Assembly (NCBI GenBank): GCA_018268255.1
Contig: JAFDWX010000005.1
Span: forward strand, 372,001 to 436,000
DNA from: Armatimonadota bacterium
GTDB lineage: Bacteria; Armatimonadota; Fimbriimonadia; Fimbriimonadales; Fimbriimonadaceae
Length of the DNA: 64,000 nt
Reading direction: 5' to 3'
The notes below the pieces were generated by a model, which worked only from the letters and a program-made list of their open reading frames with translations, searched no databases and was not told where the DNA came from. A program made the position numbers and the translations under genes. Position 1 is the stretch's first letter, and every line of letters starts with the position of its first letter. Positions 25,584 to 35,194 of this stretch are shown here, piece by piece.

Positions 25584-26167
25584 CAGACCTTTTTCTTCAA
25601 ACGCTCTTCTGCTTTTGCGACGTTTGCTTTGGCCGTTTCGTCATCGGGATATTCTTTCAGGAACTGCCGATACACCCGGAGGGCATCTTCGAGTTTCTCA
25701 AGCTTTGTATAAACCTGTCCTAACAAGCGGTAGTTGTTCGGATGGCACTTAACTTTGATGGCTGGTTCTAAAGTTGCAACAGTCTTGGCGTAATCCTTTT
25801 TTCGTAGGAAGTAAAACTGTCCTAGCGGCAAAAATCGATCCGGATCCAATATCGCGCGATCTCGGTATGCGAGGTAGACCGCTTCGGCCGAGTCGTTCTC
25901 TTCTACACTTTCCAGCATCCATCCCAGGTCGGTGGCTACATCATAGTTCGTGGGATAAAGCTCCGCTCGAAAACGATAGTAATTGATGAGCCTGGGAAAC
26001 TGACCGTTGGAAAACCACCAGTCGATTTGGCGCACCGCAAAGCCATCAGCGATGCTCAGAATCTGTCCAGGCACATCACTCCCTGCATCCAGAGGTTTGA
26101 ATGTGGGTTGGCCGAAAGCTCCTACGGCACCCACCACAGTTGCGAGAGCCACGGCGAGCAATTTCAT
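25583..26167 (-). CDS. Exported TPR protein
   Basis: 194 residues with a signal peptide ([19 protein letters not shown]). Helical repeats fill the rest; clearest are [40 protein letters not shown] near the C-terminus, split across two TPR units. No catalytic motif. The start codon overlaps the gatB stop (ATGA), so it is translationally coupled to gatB although the functions look unrelated. Confidence 0.75.
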   Translation of the reverse strand: MKLLAVALATVVGAVGAFGQPTFKPLDAGSDVPGQILSIADGFAVRQIDWWFSNGQFPRLINYYRFRAELYPTNYDVATDLGWMLESVEENDSAEAVYLAYRDRAILDPDRFLPLGQFYFLRKKDYAKTVATLEPAIKVKCHPNNYRLLGQVYTKLEKLEDALRVYRQFLKEYPDDETAKANVAKAEERLKKKV

Positions 26168-27633
26168 TCCAGTTCCTTTTTGACCAAATCCTGAACCATT
26201 GGCGCATTGGCTCGTCCCTGGCTGGATTTCATCACCTGGCCTACCAAAAATCCAATGACATTCGTCTGCCCAGACTTATATTTCCCAACGACGTCGGGGT
26301 TTTTGGCGAGGGCTTCCCTAACCCAAGCCAAAATCTGATCCGAGTCGCTGATTTGCGTCGCACCCTTCTTTTCGACCAGGGAACTGGCAAAGTCGCCCGA
26401 TTTGAACATCTCATCAAAGATATCCTTCGCAGTTTTGCCGGAGATCGTGCCTTTGGAGACAAGATTGACCAGATCGACGATGTGCGCTGGAGTCACCTTT
26501 GATACATCGTGGGCGTCGTCGTCTTTCGCTCGCTCGCTGATCACCTGGCCAGTTTCATTCAGTAGCCGTGCAAAATCGGAGATCATCCAGTTGCAGACGA
26601 GCTTCGGATCGCCGCCAAGCTTGATGCCTTCCTCAAAGAACTCGGCCCAATGTCGATCCTCAACCAGCCTCCGAGCATCTTTTTCTCCCAGTAGGTAGTC
26701 GTCACGATATCGACGGAGCTTCGCTAGCGGAAGCTCTGGCAGTTCTGCGCGCAAACCTTCTATGTACTCCTCAGTGAAGTGCATCGGGATGAGATCGGGA
26801 CAAGCAAAGTATCGATAGTCCTGTTCTGTTTCCTTGGTCCGCATCAAAAAGCTGGTTTCGCTCGTATCGTTCCAGCCTCGAGTCTCCTGAGCGACTCGGC
26901 CACCGCCTTCCAATACTGCAACTTGTCGTCGCACCTCGAATTGAACACCCAGTTGCACGCTTCGAAAGCTGTTGAGGTTCTTCAGCTCAGTCTTGGTGCC
27001 GAGTTCGCTTTGGTCATCGGGGCGAACAGAGATATTGGGTTCGCACCGCATGCTCCCATGTTCGAGTTTGCCATCGCAAACCTCTAGATACAGCAGGATG
27101 AGCCTGAGTTGGTAGAGATACTCCTTCGATTCGTCAGGGGTGGAGATGTCTGGCGGAAACCCGGTGACAATCTCCATAAGAGGCACACCCGCGCGGTTGT
27201 AGTCCACCCCAGAGCCACCGCTCGGAAGGTGCATCAGCTTGCCGGTGTCTTCTTCCAGGTGGACCCGCCGAATAGAGACGCGCTGATAACCATCCCCCGA
27301 GGGAATCTCGACCCAACCGTGGTAGCCCAGTGGGTTGGTTTCGCCATACTGGCTCACCTGGTAGCCCTTGGGAAGATCGGGATAGAAGTAATTCTTTCTA
27401 TGAAAAACCGACTCGTAGGCGATCTTGCAGTTCAGCGCAAGCGACGTCCGCAGGGCCATTTCAATCGCTGATCGGTTGGGTACGGGCAAAGTCCCGGGCA
27501 AGCCCATACAAACCGGACAGACCCGCGTATTTGGCTCTCCACCAAACGCAACGGGGCACCGGCAGAACATTTTTGAGTGAGTCAGAAGTTCGGCGTGAAC
27601 CTCCATACCCACACTCGGGATATAGTTCGCCAT
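26164..27633 (-). CDS. gatB: Asp-tRNA(Asn)/Glu-tRNA(Gln) amidotransferase subunit B
   Basis: The tRNA-binding kinase subunit of GatCAB, which amidates misacylated tRNA. 489 residues. Signatures: [69 protein letters not shown], and a C-terminal YqeY-like tail ([17 protein letters not shown]). gatA and gatC are not adjacent. The first gene of a four-gene unit running to 24423. A -10-like TAAAAT lies 12 nt before the ATG. Confidence 0.96.
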   Translation of the reverse strand: MANYIPSVGMEVHAELLTHSKMFCRCPVAFGGEPNTRVCPVCMGLPGTLPVPNRSAIEMALRTSLALNCKIAYESVFHRKNYFYPDLPKGYQVSQYGETNPLGYHGWVEIPSGDGYQRVSIRRVHLEEDTGKLMHLPSGGSGVDYNRAGVPLMEIVTGFPPDISTPDESKEYLYQLRLILLYLEVCDGKLEHGSMRCEPNISVRPDDQSELGTKTELKNLNSFRSVQLGVQFEVRRQVAVLEGGGRVAQETRGWNDTSETSFLMRTKETEQDYRYFACPDLIPMHFTEEYIEGLRAELPELPLAKLRRYRDDYLLGEKDARRLVEDRHWAEFFEEGIKLGGDPKLVCNWMISDFARLLNETGQVISERAKDDDAHDVSKVTPAHIVDLVNLVSKGTISGKTAKDIFDEMFKSGDFASSLVEKKGATQISDSDQILAWVREALAKNPDVVGKYKSGQTNVIGFLVGQVMKSSQGRANAPMVQDLVKKELE

Positions 27634-27673
27634 GGAATCTATGGGATTTTAACTCATTCAGGCTGAAATCCGT

Positions 27674-28531
27674 TCACCAAGTAGGATCGAAAGCATCTGA
27701 TTTCGCGAAACTGGGCACTTCATGCCGCATCGCCTTGGCTGCCTTCTTAGACTGCTCTTCGGTCCAGTCTTTCGCCCAGAGCAAATTGCGCCCCAGTTCT
27801 CGGGTGCCGGAACTGAACGGACGGGTGCCTAAATGGAACCAACTGATCGCTGATCGGCACGCGCCGAGGCTCTTGAGTCGAAGCGCGAAGGAGGCGGGAT
27901 CCCGGACGGGCAACATTGGGCTCACGCATACTCCTGTCTGGATTCCGGCAGCAGACAGTTCACGGACGGCGTCCATCCTGCGGTGGATACTGGCGCACGA
28001 AGGCTCGAACAGCCGACGAATCTCCTCGTCATCCGTGGTGATGGAGATATTCACCCGCAGACGCTGGAACCGCTTGAAAACCTCAAGATCCCTCAGCGCA
28101 AGTGGGCTCCTCGTCTGAACCAAGACAGAAGGTTGTTGCGGCAGGGTCGAAAGGAAGTCCAAGATAGATCGCGTGATCTCCATGGATTGCTCGATCGGCT
28201 GATAAGGATCGGTGGCAGAACCCAAGAAAATGGTCTTCCCGGCCAATCCCGGCGTGCGCTTGAGCAACCGAAGTGCGTTCTGTTTTACTTCGACCCACTG
28301 TCCCCAGTCTGCGCGATCTTGGGCGTCAGCCACAAACGCTGCGGCATAACAATACGAACAGCCAAAAGCACATCCTCGATACGGATTGAGAACCCAGTCG
28401 TAACACGCCAGCCGCCCCGTGCCCGGACGAACGATGGACTTAGATTGGACAAGCCGAATCTCACGTCCGCCGAGACCGCGATCAGTCGTTTCTAGTTCCG
28501 CTTCGTCAAAGAGAGATTGCTGGAGAGCCAT
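27674..28531 (-). CDS. Spore photoproduct lyase-like radical SAM protein
   Basis: 285 residues. NPYRGCAFGCSYCYAAAF carries CxxxCxxC for the 4Fe-4S cluster that cleaves S-adenosylmethionine. Downstream: GSATDPYQPIEQ, LSTLPQQPSVLVQTRSPLALRD and INISITTDDEEI, the pattern of the Rv2578c/SplB-related group. Members are linked to DNA repair in some genomes, but the reaction is not established for this group. Its promoter block (28547-28577) is nearly the same as that of the capsid operon at 54 kb. Confidence 0.88.
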   Translation of the reverse strand: MALQQSLFDEAELETTDRGLGGREIRLVQSKSIVRPGTGRLACYDWVLNPYRGCAFGCSYCYAAAFVADAQDRADWGQWVEVKQNALRLLKRTPGLAGKTIFLGSATDPYQPIEQSMEITRSILDFLSTLPQQPSVLVQTRSPLALRDLEVFKRFQRLRVNISITTDDEEIRRLFEPSCASIHRRMDAVRELSAAGIQTGVCVSPMLPVRDPASFALRLKSLGACRSAISWFHLGTRPFSSGTRELGRNLLWAKDWTEEQSKKAAKAMRHEVPSFAKSDAFDPTW

Positions 28532-28546
28532 GTTCGCCTACTGCTT

Positions 28547-28577
28547 AATATAGTAGACGAAATGATACCTATTTTGA
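28547..28577 (-). promoter_or_regulatory. 31-bp promoter block shared with the capsid operon
   Basis: On the minus strand it contains GTCTACTATATT ending 15 nt before the radical SAM start, with TCAAAATA at the -35 side. It is 26/31 identical to 54443-54473, with the same length and the same distance between the two conserved ends, while the spacer varies. This suggests one regulator or one sigma factor for both. Confidence 0.55.
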
Positions 28578-28585
28578 TTCCAGGA

Positions 28586-28966
28586 TTATTCTAGCGGAGC
28601 AAAGACATCGACCACATAGCCGTCTGGATCGCAAATCTGGGCATAACGCTGACCCCAAAACGCATCCCACGGCTCTTTTTTGGCAGAGTGGCCCAGCGCC
28701 ACGAGCCGACCAAAAACCGCATCGACGTGTTCGGGCGAATCGCACAAAAATGCCAGTCCGATGCCTTGGCCAACGGGTTTAACCCAATCAGGATCGAGCT
28801 CACGAGCCATAGATTCCGCGTTCAGGCTCAGTCGCATACCCCCGGGGAGCACCGCTTCGATGTATGGACCATCGTCTTCGGAAAACGTGCATCCCAGTTC
28901 ACCGTAGAACGCACGAGACGCCGCAAGGTCCTTCACCACCAATCCTATCATGTCCAGTTTGATCAA
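28586..28966 (-). CDS. VOC-family (glyoxalase/bleomycin resistance fold) protein
   Basis: 126 residues of paired beta-alpha-beta-beta-beta units: KLDMIGLVVKDLAASRAFYGELGC, then QGIGLAFLCDSPEHVDAVF, ending in FWGQRYAQICDPDGYVVDVFAPL. The metal ligands expected in glyoxalases are only partly obvious (Glu/His positions not clear), so it may be a binding protein. Single gene with its own promoter; the start is taken at an ATTG-adjacent start with GGAGG a few bases upstream. Confidence 0.85.
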   Translation of the reverse strand: MIKLDMIGLVVKDLAASRAFYGELGCTFSEDDGPYIEAVLPGGMRLSLNAESMARELDPDWVKPVGQGIGLAFLCDSPEHVDAVFGRLVALGHSAKKEPWDAFWGQRYAQICDPDGYVVDVFAPLE

Positions 28967-28985
28967 TTTGTTCCTCCAATCCCAT

Positions 28986-28995
28986 TATAGTAGAC
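28986..28995 (-). promoter_or_regulatory. -10 region of the VOC gene (GTCTACTATAAT type)
   Basis: Minus strand GTCTACTATAAT, 20-30 nt before the start codon with GGAGG in the leader. The GTCTACTATA core is identical to the promoters at 28549-28558 and 54445-54454, but the upstream part differs from those two. Confidence 0.55.
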
Positions 28996-29078
28996 GTTGA
29001 TCTGCTAAATGCAAGGGTAACCAAAGGTCGACCGTTCCTACCACGGGGATTGGACTGGCAAGAGACCCAAAGCAAGGA

Positions 29079-29106
29079 AGTCGCCCCAGCATGCGCTAGG
29101 ACGACT
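29079..29106 (-). terminator. Hairpin terminator after citrate synthase
   Basis: On the minus strand AGTCGTCCTAGC pairs with GCTGGGGCGACT over 12 bp (two G-T pairs) around loop GCAT, followed by TCCTTGCTTT, about 22 nt after the stop codon. Confidence 0.6.
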
Positions 29107-29127
29107 GACTTCACTTAACCGGCTGGA

Positions 29128-30273
29128 CTATCTCTGTTCGATATCCACCCAAGGAAGTTGGCCGGGACCTTCATAGATGCAGCTCGGCCGAATCAGACGG
29201 TTGTTGGATAGCTGCTCCACCGCGTGTGCCGACCACCCGGCGACACGTGCAACCACAAAGATCGGCGTGTAAAGGTCGATGGGAATTCCGAGGGAATAGT
29301 AGGCGTACGCCGCTGGGAAGTCAACGTTTGGATAGATTCCCTTCTCGGTTTCCATCACGTTTTCCAGGATGTCGGCGATCTTGGCCCACTTCGGCATCCC
29401 CTTTCTCTCGCAGAGCTCTTTGGCAACCTTGGTCATGTAGATTGCTCGAGGATCCCGCTTCTTGTATTCGCGGTGGCCAAAGCCCATGATCTTCTTTTTG
29501 TTCGCCAGCGCATCATGAATCCAGGCTTCCGCGTTCTCCGGCTCACCGATTTCTAGGAGCATCCTCATGGCTTCCTCGTTGGCTCCGCCGTGGAGAGGCC
29601 CCTTCAGCGTTCCAATGCCCGATACGATGCCGCTATAGAGGTCGCTCAACGTTGAGACGGTGACACGGCAAGCAAAAGTCGAGGCGTTGAATCCGTGCTC
29701 GGCGTAAACGCTGAGCGAGGAATCGAAAACGTGCGCAGTCTCGGTGTCCGGTTCGTCGCCGTTCACCAAGTGCAAAAAGTTCTGTGCAATGGAGTGGCTC
29801 GGATTGGGCTTCAGGGGCTCCTTGCCCTCAAGAATCCGTTGGCCGTTCCCCACGATGGTGCTCGCCTTAGCGATGATGCGCACCGCCTTACGGCGATTGG
29901 CATCCATGTCCGTGGCAGGCGCAGCGTAGTCCGGATCAAACGGAGCCACGACCGCAAATCCGGCCCGAGCCATATCCATGGGGTGCACCGATTTGGGAAG
30001 GGCACGAATTGCGTCGTATACAGCGTTCGGAACCTCCCGTTCACTGCTCAAGGTTTCCTTGAATTGACTCAGCTCAGACTGGTTGGGCAACTTGCCAAAA
30101 ATCAGCAGATATGCGGTCTGCTCAAAAGTGCCCTTGGATGCAAGCTCGTGGACATCATAGCCACGAAAGACCAAAGTGCTTGTTTCACTCACGATCTCGC
30201 TGATCGTGGAAATGCCGCCGATCACACCTTCGAGACCGGGGCTATAGTTAGGATACGTCGTTGTCGCGCTCAT
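29128..30273 (-). CDS. Citrate synthase (or 2-methylcitrate synthase)
   Basis: Condenses acetyl-CoA (or propionyl-CoA) with oxaloacetate. 381 residues from the ATG at 30273. Signatures: GVIGGISTISEIVSE, GKLPNQSEL, MDMARAG, the catalytic-His regions LHGGANEEAMRML and MGFGHREYKKRDPRA, and ARVAGWSAHAVEQ. The short, Gram-positive-like form is used both for citrate and for methylcitrate synthesis, and no prp or TCA gene lies adjacent, so the symbol is left open. A terminator follows at 29079-29106. Confidence 0.93.
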   Translation of the reverse strand: MSATTTYPNYSPGLEGVIGGISTISEIVSETSTLVFRGYDVHELASKGTFEQTAYLLIFGKLPNQSELSQFKETLSSEREVPNAVYDAIRALPKSVHPMDMARAGFAVVAPFDPDYAAPATDMDANRRKAVRIIAKASTIVGNGQRILEGKEPLKPNPSHSIAQNFLHLVNGDEPDTETAHVFDSSLSVYAEHGFNASTFACRVTVSTLSDLYSGIVSGIGTLKGPLHGGANEEAMRMLLEIGEPENAEAWIHDALANKKKIMGFGHREYKKRDPRAIYMTKVAKELCERKGMPKWAKIADILENVMETEKGIYPNVDFPAAYAYYSLGIPIDLYTPIFVVARVAGWSAHAVEQLSNNRLIRPSCIYEGPGQLPWVDIEQR

Positions 30274-30427
30274 AAGAAACATCCGCCCATAACGGTGTGT
30301 TCTACGGGATGGCGCGTCCCTCTATCAACATGCCAGCGCGCGACCTCGGCGACCGCACCGTTTGAGATTCGGTGAGCATACCCCGGTCATGTTTTCGACA
30401 TGCCCGACACGCGGGTACAACCTGAGT

Positions 30428-31939
30428 ATGCGCGCACGGTTGATTGTTGGAGCAGTCGCTCTCGCTCTGGTGAGCCTAGCCCACCCCTTCACTTTGTCCA
30501 TCGTCCACACAAACGATGTTCACGCGCGAGTTGAACCCGCAACCATCAAAGGGAAGCCTTACGGGGGCTACGCTCGCGTCGCAACACTTTTCAATCAATT
30601 GCGGAAAAAGGACCCAAACACGTTATTCCTTAACGCAGGCGACACCTTCCAGGGCACGCTCTACTACAACGTCTACAAGGGCACGGTGAATGCGCACCTC
30701 ATGAACCTCCTGGGGTACAGCGCGATGGAGATCGGCAACCACGAGTTCGACGACGGTCCAGCGGGCCTGGCTCCCTTCGTCAAGTCGGTCCAATTTCCTG
30801 TTGTTTGCGCCAACCTGGACTTCTCGCAGGATCCGGATTTGCGAGGGTTGGTTCAGCCTTACACGGTACTTAAAGCTGGCAAGGAGAGCATCGGCGTCAT
30901 CGGAGTCATCACTCCGGAGCTGTTCTCCATCAGCGGACCCGGGGACAAAATCAAGATGCTCGATCTCGACAAGAGTATTGAGTCAGCGATTGAGAGCCTG
31001 GAAGCCCAGAAGATCAATAAGATCATTTTGTTAAGCCACTGCGGCTATGGCGAAGACAAGGAAATTGCAGCCAAGCATCCAAAGCTCGACCTCATCGTCG
31101 GAGGCCACTCCCACTCGTTCCTGGGCGATCTCAAACTCGAAGGGTTCCCACGTTCAATGGGTCCATACCCAACCATGGTGGGTAAGGTCGTCGTGGTTCA
31201 AGCTTGGGAATGGGCCAAGATTGTGGGTCATCTGGTTCTAGATTTCGACAATAGCGGGAATCTCAAGAAGGTCCGAACAGCAGAAACGATTCCCGTTGAC
31301 GAATCCATTGCACCCGATCCGATGGTGGAAAGTGCGATCGCAGCTTTTCGGAAGCCGATCGAGGCGTTGCAGACCCAAGTGGTCGGCTTGACCGAGAGTG
31401 GGCTCAGCCGAGAGGGAGCGGAAATGCCTCTTGGCAATGTCATTTGCGACTCGATGGTTGCGGCAACAGCCAAGCAGGGCGTAGTTCTCGCTCTGATGAA
31501 TCGCGGCGGCATAAGAGCTTCCCTGGAGCCAGGAAAGATCACCTACGGTGCAGCGATCAGCGTCCAGCCATTCAACAACACTCTCGTTATCTTGGATCTC
31601 AAAGGCTCCGAACTTAAGCAGGCGTTGGAAGACGGATTTACGAAGGGCTATCTCACGCAGGTGAGTGCCGGAGTGCAGTATCAGGCCGATATGTCGAAGC
31701 CTGCAAACAGCCGACTCGTTTCCGTTTCGTTAGGCGGAAAACCCATCGACGATCTTGCCACTTACCGCATCGTAACCAATAACTTTATGGCCAAAGGGGG
31801 CGATGAATATAACGCGTTGGCCAACGCCAAAGGCTATCGGTACGACACGGGACTGTTGGATATCGACGCGCTGCTCGAATATCTGAAAGCGCACAATCCG
31901 ATCGAGGCAAAGGCAGAAGGCCGCATTTCCACAAAATAG
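30428..31939 (+). CDS. Exported 5'-nucleotidase / UshA-like metallophosphoesterase
   Basis: 503 residues from the ATG at 30428; signal peptide RLIVGAVALALVSLAHP. The metallophosphatase half has LSIVHTNDVHAR, LNAGDTFQGTLYYN, EIGNHEFDDG, LLSHCGYGEDKEI and GGHSHSFL, which carry the two-metal ligands. The C-terminal half (from about 300) is the 5'-nucleotidase substrate domain: NVICDSMVAAT, MNRGGIRASL, VQPFNNTLVILDL, NNFMAKGGDEY. It would release phosphate from extracellular nucleotides. No other nucleotide-scavenging gene is adjacent. Confidence 0.94.
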   Translation: MRARLIVGAVALALVSLAHPFTLSIVHTNDVHARVEPATIKGKPYGGYARVATLFNQLRKKDPNTLFLNAGDTFQGTLYYNVYKGTVNAHLMNLLGYSAMEIGNHEFDDGPAGLAPFVKSVQFPVVCANLDFSQDPDLRGLVQPYTVLKAGKESIGVIGVITPELFSISGPGDKIKMLDLDKSIESAIESLEAQKINKIILLSHCGYGEDKEIAAKHPKLDLIVGGHSHSFLGDLKLEGFPRSMGPYPTMVGKVVVVQAWEWAKIVGHLVLDFDNSGNLKKVRTAETIPVDESIAPDPMVESAIAAFRKPIEALQTQVVGLTESGLSREGAEMPLGNVICDSMVAATAKQGVVLALMNRGGIRASLEPGKITYGAAISVQPFNNTLVILDLKGSELKQALEDGFTKGYLTQVSAGVQYQADMSKPANSRLVSVSLGGKPIDDLATYRIVTNNFMAKGGDEYNALANAKGYRYDTGLLDIDALLEYLKAHNPIEAKAEGRISTK

Positions 31940-31998
31940 TTAGGCCAGGTCGGACACCTGGTCTTCCAAAAACCGTTCGTCATACTGGAGACCCAGAA

Positions 31999-32262
31999 AT
32001 GGCACAGTATGACGATTCGGTATTGGAAAACCTTGCTCAAGAGTTGCGGGAGTTGAACCGCCTGCTCCAGATACAAATTGAGCACCAGCAGAGTTGGAAA
32101 CTCGCCCTTCGGAACGGACTGCTCGCCGGACTTGGCGGCGTCCTTGGAGCCACAGTTGTGGTCAGTCTCTTGCTGGCTGTTTTGAAGCCGTTCAAAAGCC
32201 TAGATGCTCTTGGACCGGTCATCGACAAACTCGACCGCAGCATCGAAAACGGCCGCCGATAA
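31999..32262 (+). CDS. DUF5665-type small membrane protein
   Basis: 87 residues: a helical N-terminus (LENLAQELRELNRLLQIQIEHQQSWK), one membrane span (LLAGLGGVLGATVVVSLLLAVL) and a short charged tail (IDKLDRSIENGRR). This layout fits the DUF5665 family of unknown function. It ends base to base against the convergent DUF1003 gene, with no intergenic DNA. Confidence 0.7.
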   Translation: MAQYDDSVLENLAQELRELNRLLQIQIEHQQSWKLALRNGLLAGLGGVLGATVVVSLLLAVLKPFKSLDALGPVIDKLDRSIENGRR

Positions 32263-32784
32263 CTAGTTGCCTTCCAATTCAATGAATTCGGCAACCCTTT
32301 CCACGTCCGTGATTTCGGCAATCTGCTGTTCTTCCTGCGACTCGATCACTACGCCGAGTTGATCACTGATCTTCACTAGCATGCTCATGATCAGGCTGGT
32401 TTCCTGTTCCGCCAGTAAGTTGATTTGGAGATCGAGTTTGTTGCGGTGATCGGCCAGCTGCTGTTGACGGTTTTGGCTGATGAGGATGAAAGTCGAGAGA
32501 AAGATCGCTTCCAAAGAAACAACCAGCGTGAGCATTCCAAACGGCGGTGGGTCAAATCGCAGATGCTTGGGAACTCCTGGCACGGTGTTGAGAGCCAACC
32601 AAACCCCAAAAATCACGAGATGGAGATACACAAAGGAGAGACTTCCGCAATACGAAGCGATAGCGTCGACGACGACGTCCACCGCTGTCCGTCGGCTCTT
32701 CGCAGCATCTTCGATCCGATGAATCGTCTCAATATTCCTTTCAATGATCTTGTCAAGTTCCGTAGTGGAGGAGTTTTTCGCCAT
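32263..32784 (-). CDS. DUF1003 domain membrane protein
   Basis: 173 residues with two membrane helices (about 50-70 and 85-105) separated by a short loop: FVYLHLVIFGVWLALNTVPG and LTLVVSLEAIFLSTFILISQNRQ. These are the hallmarks of DUF1003, a conserved family of unknown role. A coiled-coil-like N-terminus and C-terminal helix lie on the cytoplasmic side. Monocistronic. Confidence 0.88.
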   Translation of the reverse strand: MAKNSSTTELDKIIERNIETIHRIEDAAKSRRTAVDVVVDAIASYCGSLSFVYLHLVIFGVWLALNTVPGVPKHLRFDPPPFGMLTLVVSLEAIFLSTFILISQNRQQQLADHRNKLDLQINLLAEQETSLIMSMLVKISDQLGVVIESQEEQQIAEITDVERVAEFIELEGN

Positions 32785-32870
32785 GGCAGTAGAGGTTTGT
32801 TCAATCTAGATAACGTACAGCCGAGCTGGAACGGGTCTGGCAAGTTGGAATAGTAAGTAAACTTGATTCG

Positions 32871-33482
32871 ATGTCAAAGCTCGTACTCGTTCGCCACGGC
32901 CAATCTCTTTGGAACCTTGAAAATCGCTTTACAGGCTGGGTGGACGTGCCACTCACCGCACAAGGAGAACAGGAAGCTAGAAAGGCAGGAGAGCTCCTTA
33001 AGGGTTACGAGTTTCAAGTGGCCTATACGAGTGCCCTGAGCCGGGCGCAGCGAACCCTCGACCTCATCATGGATTCCATGGGCACAAAGCTCCCCGTAAT
33101 CCGGGACCAGGCACTCAACGAACGCCACTATGGCGATTTGCAGGGTCTGAACAAAGACGATATGCGTCAGCAGTTTGGCGAGGAGCAGGTAAAGATCTGG
33201 CGACGAAGCTACGACGTTCCGCCACCAAATGGAGAGGCTCTCAAGAACACCGCTGAGCGCACCCTTCCCTTCTTCGAGCGATGCATTCTGGGCGATATCC
33301 GCCAAGGCAAGAACGTTCTGGTCGTGGCGCACGGAAACAGCAACCGATCCATCGTCATGATGCTGGACAAGCTCTCAGAATCGGAAGTGCTGGAACTGAA
33401 TCTCGAAACGGGAGTGCCACTTGTGTACGACCTGAATCCGGACGGCACCGTGATCGAAAAGAAAGTCTTAACTCCCAGCTAG
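32871..33482 (+). CDS. gpmA: 2,3-bisphosphoglycerate-dependent phosphoglycerate mutase
   Basis: Interconverts 3- and 2-phosphoglycerate in glycolysis through a phosphohistidine. 203 residues, slightly shorter than E. coli GpmA. The first His is in [10 protein letters not shown], followed by [45 protein letters not shown] and the second His in [17 protein letters not shown] sits 7 nt before the ATG. The 3' end overlaps the convergent CrtI-like gene by 15 nt. Confidence 0.95.
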   Translation: MSKLVLVRHGQSLWNLENRFTGWVDVPLTAQGEQEARKAGELLKGYEFQVAYTSALSRAQRTLDLIMDSMGTKLPVIRDQALNERHYGDLQGLNKDDMRQQFGEEQVKIWRRSYDVPPPNGEALKNTAERTLPFFERCILGDIRQGKNVLVVAHGNSNRSIVMMLDKLSESEVLELNLETGVPLVYDLNPDGTVIEKKVLTPS

Positions 33483-34940
33483 CCGAGGCAGCATCCCCGC
33501 CGCGAATTTACCACTGAGCGTGACCATCGGCAGCCCAGCACCGGGCTGCACCGATCCACCGGCGAAAAACAGGTTTCTGGCTCTTTCGGACCGGTTGCTG
33601 AGGGGCATCATTCCCCATAATCGGCCCGAGTCGCTCGGTCCATACAGTGATCCGCGGTAGCTTCCATCCCGACTCTCGAACGTGGGCGGCGTTTGGACCC
33701 GCTCGAACACGATTTCGTTATCCGCAAAACCCAGCCCGTGCTGGGCCAAGACCCTACGAAGTGTCGGTACCTGTTCCTTCGCCAAGGCATCCCAATCGAG
33801 ATGAGAATGGACCGCCGGAACTGTCACCACGCCAAACAAGTTGCTGCATCCCGCGGGAGCAGCATTTGAATCCAGGACGTGGGTTGCGTTGAGATACACG
33901 ATCGGCGGGTTTGGAAATTGTGTGCGGTCGTACAGATCGGAAAAGGATTGTTCGAACTTATCGGGCACAAGCAACATATGATGGGCCAAGCCAGGCAACT
34001 CTCGGCGGATACCCCAATGCACGGTGAAGTAGCTGAGGGAAGGATCCACCGACGGGGATTTCCCGAACCACGATTCTGCCGTGAGCCGATCCACATTTGA
34101 GATCACATAGTCGGCCTCGAATCGATTGTCCCCACACATAACGGCCCTTATGGCACGACCGTCGCACTCGATGCGGTCGACTTTCGCGTTGAAGTGAAAT
34201 TCGACGCCAAGCTCTTTCGCCAGCTTTTCCATCGCCTCGGGAATCGCTCGCACGCCACCACGGGGGTACCAGACTCCGCTCCGGATCATGTAGTAAGGAA
34301 TCAACAAGCCAGAAGGTGATTTGGCGTGGTATGTCTGCCCGCTGTAGCTGGGGAATCCGTAGAAGAACGCGCGCAGGAGCGGGTCGCGGAACCACTCGTC
34401 GATCACCTGTTTATAAGTCTTGTTGACAGGAAACTGAGCCGCGAACCGCATCAGCTTTGGGTCGGCGAGCTGCCAGACTCGGTCGATCGGGTGCTGAAAA
34501 ATACTCTGGCGAATAAGCGGTTCAACCCGATCCAGTTTTTCAAGAAGGCTTCTAAGCGAGGCACCGTCCTCGGGAGAGCGTTGAGTTAGCACGCCCAGAA
34601 TTGCGTGCTCCTCCGCCGGAAGGTCAACGATCTCACCGCCAAAATGGACCCGCGTAATTGGGTCGAGCCGCTTAAACGTCAGGTACTCCTCCGGCGACTT
34701 CCCAGCTGCTCGAAATACGTCCTGGTAAATCTCGGGCAGGATAATGATGCTCGGACCAGGGTCTAGGTTGAACCCGTCGCACTGAATTCCACGCGCCTTG
34801 CCGCCTGCGCCACTTTGCTGCTCCAGAACAAGGACCTCGTAGCCTCTGAGCCGGGCATAAATTGCCGCCGAGAGACCTCCTTGGCCCGCTCCAATGACAA
34901 CTACGCGGGGACTATTTGCGGGCAACCGAAGTCGCCCCAT
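33468..34940 (-). CDS. Phytoene desaturase / CrtI-like FAD oxidoreductase
   Basis: About 490 residues. N-terminal FAD site [21 protein letters not shown] and GAGGKARG, a middle part with [15 protein letters not shown] typical of carotenoid desaturases, and C-terminal [19 protein letters not shown]. Related enzymes desaturate or isomerise phytoene and lycopene; no crtB or other carotenoid gene is adjacent, so the substrate is open. The start could be the ATG at 34940 or an in-frame TTG at 34952; both overlap the small upstream gene. Confidence 0.87.
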   Translation of the reverse strand: MGRLRLPANSPRVVVIGAGQGGLSAAIYARLRGYEVLVLEQQSGAGGKARGIQCDGFNLDPGPSIIILPEIYQDVFRAAGKSPEEYLTFKRLDPITRVHFGGEIVDLPAEEHAILGVLTQRSPEDGASLRSLLEKLDRVEPLIRQSIFQHPIDRVWQLADPKLMRFAAQFPVNKTYKQVIDEWFRDPLLRAFFYGFPSYSGQTYHAKSPSGLLIPYYMIRSGVWYPRGGVRAIPEAMEKLAKELGVEFHFNAKVDRIECDGRAIRAVMCGDNRFEADYVISNVDRLTAESWFGKSPSVDPSLSYFTVHWGIRRELPGLAHHMLLVPDKFEQSFSDLYDRTQFPNPPIVYLNATHVLDSNAAPAGCSNLFGVVTVPAVHSHLDWDALAKEQVPTLRRVLAQHGLGFADNEIVFERVQTPPTFESRDGSYRGSLYGPSDSGRLWGMMPLSNRSERARNLFFAGGSVQPGAGLPMVTLSGKFAAGMLPRLAGS

Positions 34941-35097
34941 TTTTCGATTCAAGTTCCCGCAGCTGATCTTGAATCCGGTCCGAGAGCGACTCGGGATCGT
35001 ATCGGTCCCTCATCTCTTCCCGGACGCGAACGACCACGCTCGCGCCAACCAGTCCGAGAAGGATTCCTACTCCTAAAAATGTCAGTGTCTTTGCCAC
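34912..35097 (-). CDS. Small single-span membrane protein, 61 residues
   Basis: Starts at GTG 35097 with GAAGGG just upstream. One hydrophobic helix (TLTFLGVGILLGLVGASVVV) then a charged coiled-coil-like tail (REEMRDRYDPESLSDRIQDQLRELES). No family recognised. Its end overlaps the CrtI-like gene start by 29 nt, suggesting coupled translation. Confidence 0.55.
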   Translation of the reverse strand: MAKTLTFLGVGILLGLVGASVVVRVREEMRDRYDPESLSDRIQDQLRELESKNGATSVARK

Positions 35098-35148
35098 GCC
35101 CTTCAAATTATGACTCCAGTAACTTCTACGTCCTAGGACAACAAAAAA

Positions 35149-35178
35149 AGCCTCTGGTTCCATAAAGAACCAGAGGCT
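35149..35178 (-). terminator. Rho-independent terminator of the giant surface-protein gene
   Basis: Minus strand: AGCCTCTGGTTC / GAACCAGAGGCT, a perfect 12-bp stem with a 6-nt loop, followed by T7. It stands 17 nt past the stop of the 1668-residue gene. Confidence 0.92.
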
Positions 35179-35194
35179 TCGGCACATGGCTCGA